Assembly: GCA_031289515.1 (NCBI GenBank)
Contig: JAITPH010000132.1
Location: forward strand, 1-9,351
Length of the DNA stretch: 9,351 bases
Direction: 5' to 3'
From: Tannerella sp.
GTDB taxonomy: Bacteria; Bacteroidota; Bacteroidia; Bacteroidales; Tannerellaceae
The translations under genes were made by a program, and so were the position numbers. Position 1 is the first letter of the stretch; the number at the start of each line of letters is the position of its first letter. The notes below the pieces were generated by a model. The model ran no database searches. It saw only the letters and a list, made by a program, of their open reading frames with translations, and had not been told where the DNA came from. Shown here in pieces: positions 1 through 8,069 of the stretch.

Positions 1-188
1 CAGACTTAGGTGGCAGAATCCGGCTTTCTAAGCTTGGCGAAGAATCGGTTTTACGACGGTCTTCACCTATTAATGATACATATTTCGTTGAGTCTTCATA
101 TTCGGCAAAAGATTTATTCGATAGAATAAAACATGCGTTGACTATTTTTGATTTTGAAGACGAATTGATAATAAAATATGCTGAATAA
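1..188 (+). CDS. C-terminal end of an unidentified protein (partial, cut by window edge)
   Basis: The frame is open from the window edge (first full codon at 3) to a TAA at 186-188 and gives 61 residues. The piece is charged and probably mixed helix/strand. It ends in an acidic and hydrophobic stretch (FDFEDELIIKYAE), and I see no motif I can assign. It is AT-rich compared with the tadA and alpha-2-macroglobulin genes. A -7-like promoter box follows 10 bases after the stop, and the restriction-modification-like fragment after that runs in the same direction. It could therefore be the last gene of a defence or restriction locus, but that is inferred from position only. It could also be debris, since everything up to 582 on this side looks broken. 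No start is visible. Confidence 0.45.
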   Translation, partial: DLGGRIRLSKLGEESVLRRSSPINDTYFVESSYSAKDLFDRIKHALTIFDFEDELIIKYAE

Positions 189-198
189 AAGAAATTCT

Positions 199-207
199 TA
201 CCTTTGC
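199..207 (+). promoter_or_regulatory. Possible Bacteroidetes -7 box (TAnnTTTGC)
   Basis: TACCTTTGC matches the Bacteroidetes -7 consensus TAnnTTTG and ends 20 bases before the ATG at 228. It is the same TACCTTTGC seen in the alpha-2-macroglobulin promoter. No TTTG sits at the expected 19-21 base spacing upstream, so the promoter is incomplete or weak. It would drive the N-terminal restriction-modification-like fragment that follows. Confidence 0.4.
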
Positions 208-227
208 AAAAATTTATAATTGAATCT

Positions 228-302
228 ATGACAACAATTGAACGCGGTATACAAAAAGGCTTAATATCATTTGACTATGAACGTAAAATGATTACGTATC
301 AT
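228..302 (+). pseudogene. N-terminal fragment resembling a type I-like restriction-modification protein
   Basis: From the ATG at 228 the frame reads MTTIERGIQKGLISFDYERK and then MITYH. This pattern (short helix, a 'GLISFD' turn, charged residues, 'ITYH') recalls the first residues of Bacteroidetes N6-adenine methyltransferase/HsdR-N proteins, which then continue for hundreds of residues. Here the resemblance stops near 302. The frame runs on to a stop at 387-389, but that part (rich in Cys and Ser) is only the complement of the antisense fragment described next. A promoter-like box lies upstream. I read it as the surviving head of a gene whose remainder was lost by rearrangement. The family match is from memory of the pattern and covers only about 25 residues, so it is tentative. 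Confidence 0.4.
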
Positions 303-582
303 CTTTTCAATCTTTCTTTGGCTTGTTACAATGTTTGCGAATCTTCTTCTTGCAGTAGTTGCGCTTGTTGGCGTAATGAATTGATATGACAAATTAATTC
401 GTCTTGAATATTGACAGTGGTAACATGGATTAATGTTTTTGCCAAATCAATAGGATAGACATGAGGCTGTCCTGCTCCTTGTTGCAAAGGTATATTTTCT
501 TTTGTAATGTATTTGGTTGAAAAAACGCTTTTCGCGATAAAGAAAGTTGATGAAAATGCAAGTTCATCCCGCGCAACCGCAT
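297..582 (-). pseudogene. Decayed C-terminal half of an HsdS-like DNA-specificity domain
   Basis: Starting just past the end of the MATE gene, the minus strand encodes a piece of a type I restriction specificity (target-recognition) domain. The key block is QQGAGQPHVYPIDLAKT near 484-434, the typical 'GxGQPHV-P-D' turn that precedes the conserved helix. A coiled-coil-like helix follows (INSLRQQAQLLQEE) that in intact proteins acts as a spacer. Decay is visible. An in-frame TAA at 326-328 falls where Glu is expected (SQTL, stop, QAKER). A one-base deletion then restores the usual tail as EKMI (308-297) in another frame. The N-terminal recognition part is missing, the frame running directly into the MATE gene. 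The parent may have been a separate HsdS or the S-like tail of a single-chain methyltransferase. Confidence 0.55.
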
Positions 583-1911
583 TCATATCTCTTTCTTCTG
601 CCAGTTTCCTTTTTGCAGATACCAATAACCGCATCCTCCTATCAACAGCCAGTACACAAATTCCGATAACCAGACGACAGCCGTAGTCGTAGGATGAATA
701 ATCGCCGTGTAATAGATATACGCGATATAGAAAAACATGGTTGCAAACTCAATCAAAAAAGCTGTTCGTGTGTTTCCTGTGCCCGATACTGCATTGAAGA
801 TGATGTTGCCCACGGCACAAAAGACCATTGCTACCGATACTACCCTTATGACTTGCGTGGAGGCTTGTATGAGTTCCAAATCGTCTGTGTAAATACACGA
901 AAACAGGTTTGGGAAAAGAAAAGTGAATGTCATTATCGGAACAACAAACAGTAATGACACCTTTATCATCCGGTTGATAAACGGAATCACTTCGGGTTTG
1001 CGACCTGCGCCGATTAAATTGCTTACCAGCGTACTGACGGTGGTAGACAATGCCACGCCCGGAATCATAAGCAGCATATACAAACTGCGACCGATATTTG
1101 TGATTGCCAGCGGGCGTTCGCCCATCCGTTCGATAAAAATGAAAAACAAAAACCATGTAGACGTGGAAATCATAAACTGGAACATGATGAAAATCGACAA
1201 GTCAAGCGTTTGCCTGATAATTTTCCAGTCCACTTTTGCGAACTTGAAAAGCGCATACCGTTTTGCATGAGATGTAAAAATCGTACAACACAACAAAAAC
1301 ACAAACGTAACAGCCTCGGCAACGACAGAAGCAATGGCAGCGCCGGCAATGCCCATTTCGGGACAACCGAAATTGCCGAAAATAAATGCGTAATCAAGAA
1401 AAACATTGGTGACTGAAGTAATGATAGCCGAAACCGTAAGTATGCGCGTCTTGGTGATGCCAACATACAAACTGCGAAACATGATGTTGAAAAATGAAAA
1501 GAAAAAGCCGTAAATACGCCAGTCCAAATATTCAAGCGCCGCATCATACACATTTTCGGACGAGACAAGAAAGCGTATTATGCGGGGAATGCCGAAATAC
1601 GACAGCACAAACACTATAATGCCCAGCAGAATATTAAACAACAGCGCATTGTTGAATATGTCGCCAACTTTCGCATAGTTTTTTTCGCCGTTGCGCCGTC
1701 CTATCAATATCTGCGCTCCCTGACTAAACCCGAAACCGACGATATACACCGCAATATAAAACATTCCGCCGATAGCCGACGCGCCAAGAGCGACTTCGCT
1801 CACATGACCCAGAAACGCCGTATCGGTTACATTAATTATATTTTGAGCTATCAGCGTTAAACAAATAGGATAAGCGATAGTGAAAATATTTTTGTTGCCT
1901 GTTAAATTCAT
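583..1911 (-). CDS. MATE-family multidrug/cation antiporter
   Basis: This is an inner-membrane exporter of the multidrug and toxic-compound extrusion family, which swaps drugs or metabolites for Na+ or H+. The 442 residues match the usual 440-470, and the hydrophobic pattern fits 12 membrane helices in two six-helix halves. Helix 1 carries the typical NVTDTAFLGH segment with the conserved Asp30. Further family-like blocks are SQGAQILIGRRNGE, the arginine-bounded RSLYVGITKTR before helix 5, and in the second half STLVSNLIGAGR and NAVSGTGNTRTA. The start is the only ATG preceding helix 1. It lies 36 bases after the alpha-2-macroglobulin stop, with no promoter box visible, so cotranscription is likely. 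A small hairpin (ACCGC/GCGGT, 1920-1932) sits just before the start and lacks a U-tract in the transcript. The stop runs directly into the HsdS-like relic, and no good terminator is visible. The substrate cannot be told from sequence. Confidence 0.95.
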   Translation of the reverse strand: MNLTGNKNIFTIAYPICLTLIAQNIINVTDTAFLGHVSEVALGASAIGGMFYIAVYIVGFGFSQGAQILIGRRNGEKNYAKVGDIFNNALLFNILLGIIVFVLSYFGIPRIIRFLVSSENVYDAALEYLDWRIYGFFFSFFNIMFRSLYVGITKTRILTVSAIITSVTNVFLDYAFIFGNFGCPEMGIAGAAIASVVAEAVTFVFLLCCTIFTSHAKRYALFKFAKVDWKIIRQTLDLSIFIMFQFMISTSTWFLFFIFIERMGERPLAITNIGRSLYMLLMIPGVALSTTVSTLVSNLIGAGRKPEVIPFINRMIKVSLLFVVPIMTFTFLFPNLFSCIYTDDLELIQASTQVIRVVSVAMVFCAVGNIIFNAVSGTGNTRTAFLIEFATMFFYIAYIYYTAIIHPTTTAVVWLSEFVYWLLIGGCGYWYLQKGNWQKKEI

Positions 1912-1947
1912 AATTGTTTACCGCCAAGCGGTGTTTTATATTTTCAG

Positions 1948-4900
1948 TTATTTGACTTTTACCCGTATGCCTTCGCTGTGGGAACTGTATTCGGGGGCGT
2001 ACATACATTGGAATGTCGTTATGCCGCCTGCGAAGTCGCCTTCGTGAGCTACCCTTAAATCGTACTCGAATACGTATGTTCCTTTCGGCAGATTTGTTAT
2101 GAAAAAGTTTGTCGAGGCGTCTTTTATGCTCTCGTAGTAGAACAGACCGTCCCGGTATTTGTGGCCGGACATGACGCTTACCGGCTCGAAACAGGCGGCT
2201 CGCATGTCTTTCAGATGGACATATTCGTAGTCTCTTGTCGCCCTTATTTCTATCCTTACTCTCACCAGATCGCCTGTGCGGAGAACGGTTACCGGGTGTA
2301 ACTCTTCGCCTTTTGCGGTTATTTTTCTTAAATATAACTGCCTGTTCATTCCCAGTCCGGTCTCCGATGCCCGGATTTTATCCAGTTGCTCGAAATACTG
2401 CCAATACATGCCTCCGAAAGCTATGCCTTTGCTGTTGGGATTTTTTACTTTCAGGAAACCCATGTTTCGAGTGACGTCAGCGCCTGCCCAGCTTGTTTTC
2501 ACATATCCGGTACCTGCTTCGGACGATATTTCGCCGAGAGGCTTGCCTGCTATCTCTACTTCCAGTGTCTTTGATTCGTCCAACAAGTCGGCGCCAGTCG
2601 CGAGCAGGGCGTAGATGGCTTCGGATGTGGCTTTTGTCGTTTTCCAGTTGTTTGTCTGTTTGTTGCGCAGCAGCCATATCTTCATTTCTTCGACCGACTG
2701 CATGTCTTGCGCCACTTCGCCGAATGATTCAATCAGCGCCGCCTGCGTTTCGATGGGAGCTTGATACCAGAAATAGCCGGAACGGTTGTCTTTCCAATAC
2801 ATTCCCATCTCGTCCGATTGCTGCGCAAATTCCTTTAACGAACGTATAATGCCCTGCGCCCGGTCTGTCTGTCCGTACCGATAGAGAACGAGGGCGGCGA
2901 GGGCTTTTTCGTAGGTCGAAAACGTGTTCCAAAACTTGTCCGTCTGCCGGAGGTAGTAGTCGAATGCATCCTTTGCGCTGCCCGCGGGCTTATGACCGCT
3001 GAAACTGCAAGCATAAAGGTAATGCAACTGTATCTGATTGATTTGTCGCTTATCCCTGTCCGCTTTATAATATTTAAGCGATTTGAAATCTTTTTCTATC
3101 TCCCGGTCGAGATATTCGAGACCCCTTTGCGTCATCCTTTCGGCGACGTCGGCGTTTTTTGCCTGCAATGCGCCCAATTTCCGGAGATGAGCCATGCCGG
3201 AGACGATATGCTGAGTTATGTAGCGATTTGAGGGATTGCCTTCAAACCATGGAAAACCGCCATCGTCGTTTTGAGCCTTCATGGTGAGATGGTCGAACGT
3301 TCGATCCATCTCGCTCGTCATTCTGTTCAGGTCGAAAAGCAGTGCTATTCGCTTCCTGTTCTCCGATTCGTTTTCAGCTTCGACGAGCCATGGCGTTTCT
3401 TCGAGCGCAATCTGCTTCAGTTCGCTGTTCTGTTCGAGTTTCGAGATGAGAGCGGAGGAGGAAGCGCCGGACGTCCGCCAAAGTTCAAAGACTTGCTTTA
3501 TGCGTGGCGTGCGATTGATAATTGCAGAGGCGAGCGCATTGGCGTAATAGCGCGAGAATGTCTGTTCAGCGCACTCGTAGGGATATTCCATCATGTAAGG
3601 CATCGCCTGCACGGCATACCACGCGGGCGCGGAAGTAAATTCCAGCGTGAGGCGATGGTTGCGGAGGGTTGTTGATTTGCCGGTTTCCGAACTTGTCAAA
3701 CGGTCGAATGTGAGCGATTTCTCCTGTCCGGCGCGGATGCTGAAAGGGAGAGTTTCGGTGACGAGCATCGAATTGGCAAGCACAGGAACGGTTTTTTCTT
3801 CGCCGTCGGAATGTGTGCCTGCTTCGGCTGTCACCTTGTATGTCACCGCCTGCAAGCCTTTGGGAATGTGCAGCCGCCATTTGAGGCTGACGCTTTCGCC
3901 TGATGCGACGTCGAATGTCGCCTGCCTTTCGCCGCCATCGAGGATAATCGAATCTGCGGGCTGCATCGTCGCGGCATCGTAAAGCCGAAGCAACGCCCGC
4001 CCTTTTATCGACGTTTCCGTCAGGTTATTGACCTTCGCGGCGAGGTAAACCGTATCTCCTTCGCGGAAGAAACGTGGCGGATTGGCGCTTATGGCTACCT
4101 GCTTTTGCGTTATCAGTTCGTTTGTATACGAGCCTGCCTTGAGATCGGACGTGTGCGCAAAACTCAACAGTTTCCATCGCGTCAGCGCTTCGGGCATGGT
4201 AAATTCAATCAGGACTTCGCCCGCCTCGTTTGTGCGCAGGCGGGGATAGAAAAACGCCGTTTCGTTGAAATTAGTGCGGGTGGCGACTTGCGACAGACGA
4301 GCTGCGGAATCATCGTCTTCTTCATATCCGGAAGACGAACCGTAATCTGTTGTCCCCGATACGGCGTCTTTGCCGGATGCCATTTCGGCATAGCTTGCCG
4401 TAATATTTTCCTTTGCGTAAACCTTACTCTCTTCCATCAACATCATTTCTTCCGACATCATGCTTCTTGCAACGGTTTTGCGGAAAAGAGACACGCCGGC
4501 TCCGTAAAACTGTATATTATCATACCAGTTGATATCGCCGTAACCGGCGCTTTGCCTGCGATCATAAAAATGTTCTTTTTGATAGCTTCTTGTATGCTTT
4601 GTCATCTGAATAGACGGAGCGTGCCATCGCAAGCCGTAATATGCCGAAGTGTTCCAATAAAAGGATGATATTCCGGGCCAGTGATGACGTATGAAAGCAT
4701 CCAGCGAGGCGTCGTAGAGGGTAGCGGCAACTTCGGCGATTTCACGGTGTCCGTTCCTGTCGGTTACCTTCATTGTCCATACTTCGTTTTCGCCGGGCAA
4801 CAATTTATCGCGAAACGTGGAAAGCGTGACGTCAAGTTCCTTATTCGTGAACGGAACTTTTACCTGTTTAATTTCGTAATACAAACGGTTATTCTGTACC

Positions 4901-7900
4901 ATATAGAATTGCAATTCGAAGCCGCCGCGATATTCTTCCCGAATAAGAAATGACGCCTTGACCGGGACTGTTCCTGTCTCGATCCACTTTGATTCGATTA
5001 TCCTGTTCATGCGTGTCAGCTCGCAATAGACGTAAGACTTCGCCTCGCCGCCCGCGAGCAGAAATTCAACCTTTTCGCCCGGCTCGCCGCCGTCTTTTAT
5101 TACCGTCAGCCATTCGTCCATGTTTCTGATCGGGTCTGCGGCGTCGCCCGCCAGATAAACGTACTGCGTATCCGTCGCTACATGCCCTTTATCGCCCGCT
5201 GCCGTCAGAATTATCTTGTAATAACCGCTCCGGTTCAGCGCGGAGAGGTCTAATTTCGTTTCCGGATCGCTTGTGACCGGGAGTTTGTAAGCCGCTATCT
5301 TCTCCAATTCCTGAAGTTTCGACGGATTGCTTTCGTTTTCGTAAGCGTCCAACGGAAAGTCGCGCCTGAACTGTTCCTTGTCGATAGTCCGGACATCAGG
5401 CTCTTCCTGCCATACGCGCTTGCGCAAGGGCTTTTCGGGCGATTTCAAAGAGACGATTTCGACCGTTACCGAAGCGGGTGTCGGCTCGCCGTTCAGATTG
5501 ACGGTTTCGACGGTGTAATCATCCAACTTCCCTTTCCGTATCTTCTGCTCAAGATTTGTTCTTATCAACAGCGGATTCTTGCCTGCGTTGATGTCTACGG
5601 AAGCGCTTTGCGTCTCGCCGGAGGCGTCCGTCACGTCCGCCGTCACGGTGTATGTATAATAACAGTCGTCCTTGAGGTCGTCCGGCAGAGTTGTAAATTC
5701 TATTGTCACATTGCCCTTTTCGTCGGTTTTCAGAGAGCCGGAACTGATGTTGTCGTATTGATCGGGGATGTTCATCCACCACCGGTAATAGCGTTGCCGG
5801 GTTATTCGCTCGACGCTGTAACTCACGTCGGCATTGTCAATCGCATAGCCTGCGAAAGCTTTGGCGGTTGCCGTCGCCTTGACGGTGTCGTTGAATGAAT
5901 AATTGCCTTTTACGGCGTCGAACTTCACTTCAAATGTGGGTCTTTTGTATTCTTCGACAAGTATGTATTCTTCGCCGTATTCCTGACAGGATATGGTAAT
6001 AAAGCCGTTCAGCGCTCCCTGCGGGATGACGAAACTGCCGTCGATGCTGCCAAATTCGTTTGAGACGAGTTTCAACTCTCCTGCCGGACGACGGTTGTAG
6101 TCGAGCAGGGATACGGTGACTTTTTCGCCCTTGAGCAGGTTTTTACGGTTGATTTCTTCCTTGTCGAAATCGTACAGTATGGCTTTGAAGTATACTGTTT
6201 GGCCGGGTCGGTAAATGGCGCGGTCGGTCATGATAGTGGAGCGTTTCACGCGGTCGCTTTTGCCGGTTACGGCGCGAAAGTTGTCGATTGATTCGAAGAC
6301 CGTCAAGCTGTCGCCTTTATGGTTTACCTGATAAAACCGCTGGCCGGAAAAGTCCTTGCAGGAGACATAGCCGTTATTATTGCTCAAGGCTGTCAGTTTG
6401 GTCTTTCCGGAATATGCGACGACTTCCGCCGCTTTGACCGGCACGCCTGTTTTGCGGTCTGTGACTGTTATGGATAGAAAATCGTCCGGCAACTTTCTGC
6501 TGAGGACTGCCAGACCGGATACTTGAAGCAGTGATGCGCTATATGCCGACGACGAAACCGGGTCTTCGGTGTCCGACATTAGCATTAGATAAATTCCCTT
6601 TTCCAATGCTTCGATTTTGATTTCTGTCGTGTGTGACCGAAAATCGGATTGCCGGGGAACGGATATTATTGATTTGACCGGCGTTTTATTGATTTTCTTC
6701 AGGAAGTCGGCTACACGTTGATTGTTATCATATTTGACGGCTTCATCGCCGGTCAGTCTGTAAACAGTCTGATATACGGTATCGATATTCCTGTATTTTA
6801 ACAATGCAAGAATCGGCGTTTCGGGCAGTTGGACGTCTTCGATTGTGATTTCCAGATTTATCTGTTTTATCCTCTTTTTCAATTCCGAGAGGTCGTTCTC
6901 GACTTCGCCGGGATAATTCCGCTCGATTTGCCGACAGACTTCGTATGCTTTTAAATATCCGTCGCGCTGCCGGTTTTCTCCCGAATTATAATACCGGTTT
7001 GCAAGTGCGAGCAGTATTTTTGCATTGGCTTTATATTGTTCGTATTCTTTGCCGAATCGTATGAGGGCGTTTTCGGACAAATCACTGTCGGGCATACCTG
7101 TGATGCGGCGAAGTTCGAGGTCGATTAGCGCGGCGGCGTCATCGTCGGCCGCGGAGTTCAGCCGGTCGAGATGAAACCGGGTGAGGCGCTGAATCGTTTT
7201 CAACCATAGACTGTCCGCTTCGTCCGCTATGTCTATTGCGACAAACTCGCGTGCCGGAACGAAATATTCGGGATTGTTCGATGCCGGAGCCTTTTCGCGG
7301 AAATAAAACTCCAAGGCGCGGCTTGCCAGAATGTCGAACATGGTGGGTTGAATTTTCGTGTCGAAGCCGGGTGTCAATATGTCTTTATAATCATCGACCG
7401 GGACGGATTGGAGGGCTTTGTCGCCGGACAGGGAGAGATGATAGTGTTTATGGGCTTCTTCGCGAAGTCGGCGACTGTCCCATGTATGAAAATCATCCGA
7501 TGCGTCGACCGTATAGGTGCGATTTCGCACCGACCGGCTGTTGAAAGGCTCGTACAGGTCGTAAATTTGTCCGAGCATCGAGTGTATAATCGCCTGTGCC
7601 GGAAGGGGCAACGTTTGGGCTTCGGCTTTGAGACGGTTTACCGTTTCGATCGAGCCTTCTTCGTCGTCTTCCGAGTTCATCCGGTAGATTAGCGCTTTTA
7701 TCAGCTGTTCGTAATTTTTTTCGGCGTATGCTGCATTGTATATCGAATCTATCTTCGGCAACATCGTCTGCGGCAGACCTTGTTCTCGAAGGCTGTCTAC
7801 CTCTGCCCATTCTTTACGGTAATCGAATTTTGTTACATTCATGATTGTATTATTTTTTGAAGTGACGCATGACATTATGAGCAGTATTACTGTTGATGCT

Positions 7901-7920
7901 ATAAATATTATCTTTTTCAT
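1948..7920 (-). CDS. Alpha-2-macroglobulin family lipoprotein with intact thioester (bacterial, large type)
   Basis: This is a 1990-residue envelope protein of the bacterial alpha-2-macroglobulin family, thought to trap proteases that attack the periplasm. The start at 7920 gives a lipoprotein signal (MKKIIFIASTVILLIMSC, Cys18); an open frame reaches a TTG at 7950, but that codon lies inside the -7 box. No acidic surface-export signal follows Cys18, so a periplasm-facing anchor is likely. In order: a helical, TPR-like region (about 20-345); macroglobulin domains, including the MG2 signature TDRAIYRPGQ (565-574) and the MG3 start VEEYKRPTFEV (about 655); a bait-region domain (about 925-1090); an acidic, Ser/Gly-rich linker that may be the bait (about 1150-1215); the A2M domain (about 1215-1310); a thioester helical domain (about 1425-1775) with YPYECAEQ, thioester Cys1450 and Gln1453; and a C-terminal MG10-like domain (about 1855-1990). 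No pbpC neighbour is present, unlike the E. coli type. MATE follows at 36 bases. Confidence 0.95.
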   Translation of the reverse strand: MKKIIFIASTVILLIMSCVTSKNNTIMNVTKFDYRKEWAEVDSLREQGLPQTMLPKIDSIYNAAYAEKNYEQLIKALIYRMNSEDDEEGSIETVNRLKAEAQTLPLPAQAIIHSMLGQIYDLYEPFNSRSVRNRTYTVDASDDFHTWDSRRLREEAHKHYHLSLSGDKALQSVPVDDYKDILTPGFDTKIQPTMFDILASRALEFYFREKAPASNNPEYFVPAREFVAIDIADEADSLWLKTIQRLTRFHLDRLNSAADDDAAALIDLELRRITGMPDSDLSENALIRFGKEYEQYKANAKILLALANRYYNSGENRQRDGYLKAYEVCRQIERNYPGEVENDLSELKKRIKQINLEITIEDVQLPETPILALLKYRNIDTVYQTVYRLTGDEAVKYDNNQRVADFLKKINKTPVKSIISVPRQSDFRSHTTEIKIEALEKGIYLMLMSDTEDPVSSSAYSASLLQVSGLAVLSRKLPDDFLSITVTDRKTGVPVKAAEVVAYSGKTKLTALSNNNGYVSCKDFSGQRFYQVNHKGDSLTVFESIDNFRAVTGKSDRVKRSTIMTDRAIYRPGQTVYFKAILYDFDKEEINRKNLLKGEKVTVSLLDYNRRPAGELKLVSNEFGSIDGSFVIPQGALNGFITISCQEYGEEYILVEEYKRPTFEVKFDAVKGNYSFNDTVKATATAKAFAGYAIDNADVSYSVERITRQRYYRWWMNIPDQYDNISSGSLKTDEKGNVTIEFTTLPDDLKDDCYYTYTVTADVTDASGETQSASVDINAGKNPLLIRTNLEQKIRKGKLDDYTVETVNLNGEPTPASVTVEIVSLKSPEKPLRKRVWQEEPDVRTIDKEQFRRDFPLDAYENESNPSKLQELEKIAAYKLPVTSDPETKLDLSALNRSGYYKIILTAAGDKGHVATDTQYVYLAGDAADPIRNMDEWLTVIKDGGEPGEKVEFLLAGGEAKSYVYCELTRMNRIIESKWIETGTVPVKASFLIREEYRGGFELQFYMVQNNRLYYEIKQVKVPFTNKELDVTLSTFRDKLLPGENEVWTMKVTDRNGHREIAEVAATLYDASLDAFIRHHWPGISSFYWNTSAYYGLRWHAPSIQMTKHTRSYQKEHFYDRRQSAGYGDINWYDNIQFYGAGVSLFRKTVARSMMSEEMMLMEESKVYAKENITASYAEMASGKDAVSGTTDYGSSSGYEEDDDSAARLSQVATRTNFNETAFFYPRLRTNEAGEVLIEFTMPEALTRWKLLSFAHTSDLKAGSYTNELITQKQVAISANPPRFFREGDTVYLAAKVNNLTETSIKGRALLRLYDAATMQPADSIILDGGERQATFDVASGESVSLKWRLHIPKGLQAVTYKVTAEAGTHSDGEEKTVPVLANSMLVTETLPFSIRAGQEKSLTFDRLTSSETGKSTTLRNHRLTLEFTSAPAWYAVQAMPYMMEYPYECAEQTFSRYYANALASAIINRTPRIKQVFELWRTSGASSSALISKLEQNSELKQIALEETPWLVEAENESENRKRIALLFDLNRMTSEMDRTFDHLTMKAQNDDGGFPWFEGNPSNRYITQHIVSGMAHLRKLGALQAKNADVAERMTQRGLEYLDREIEKDFKSLKYYKADRDKRQINQIQLHYLYACSFSGHKPAGSAKDAFDYYLRQTDKFWNTFSTYEKALAALVLYRYGQTDRAQGIIRSLKEFAQQSDEMGMYWKDNRSGYFWYQAPIETQAALIESFGEVAQDMQSVEEMKIWLLRNKQTNNWKTTKATSEAIYALLATGADLLDESKTLEVEIAGKPLGEISSEAGTGYVKTSWAGADVTRNMGFLKVKNPNSKGIAFGGMYWQYFEQLDKIRASETGLGMNRQLYLRKITAKGEELHPVTVLRTGDLVRVRIEIRATRDYEYVHLKDMRAACFEPVSVMSGHKYRDGLFYYESIKDASTNFFITNLPKGTYVFEYDLRVAHEGDFAGGITTFQCMYAPEYSSHSEGIRVKVK

Positions 7921-7946
7921 ATTGCTTTCTGTTTGAATATTCGACT

Positions 7947-7978
7947 GCAAAGGTAATAAAAATTATCGACAAATCAAA
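7947..7978 (-). promoter_or_regulatory. Promoter of the alpha-2-macroglobulin gene (sigma-ABfr type)
   Basis: Read on the minus strand there is TTTG (7978-7975), 19 bases, then TACCTTTGC (7955-7947), a full match to the Bacteroidetes consensus TTTG-N19-21-TAnnTTTG. Transcription should begin near 7940, leaving a leader of about 20 bases before the ATG at 7920. This rules out the upstream TTG at 7950 as a start. The -33 box lies inside the T-tract of the tadA terminator-like hairpin. Confidence 0.75.
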
Positions 7979-8003
7979 AAAAAACGATGCGTCGGCCGGA
8001 TCG
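7976..8003 (-). terminator. Rho-independent terminator of tadA
   Basis: On the minus strand CGATCCG (8003-7997) can pair with CGCATCG (7991-7985) across a GCCGA loop, with one C-C mismatch, and nine T residues follow (7984-7976). It lies 67 bases after the tadA stop and has the right polarity. The stem is short and imperfect, so strength is uncertain. Its T-tract overlaps the -33 box of the next gene. Confidence 0.55.
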
Positions 8004-8069
8004 CCATGGGTCGCGAGAACAAAACCGACATGTTTGCCGGGTCGCTTTTTCGCAATGATACAGTACATT

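Noticed and set aside
521..536. Short CGC/GCG hairpin with a T-tract downstream of MATE
   Set aside because: The stem has only three base pairs and lies within the conserved reading frame of the HsdS-like relic.
749..1568. Minus-strand alternative frames of 135 and 132 codons inside the MATE gene
   Set aside because: They are shifted copies of the MATE reading frame with no domain content.
1920..1932. Small hairpin ACCGC-CAA-GCGGT between the macroglobulin and MATE genes
   Set aside because: It has only five base pairs and no T-tract in the direction of transcription, so I do not call a terminator. A role in MATE translation is possible but unsupported.
3271..4668. Long plus-strand frames (134 and 187 codons) inside the macroglobulin gene
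   Set aside because: They are antisense to strongly conserved macroglobulin and thioester-domain coding sequence, and their own translations are basic and Cys-rich with no motifs.
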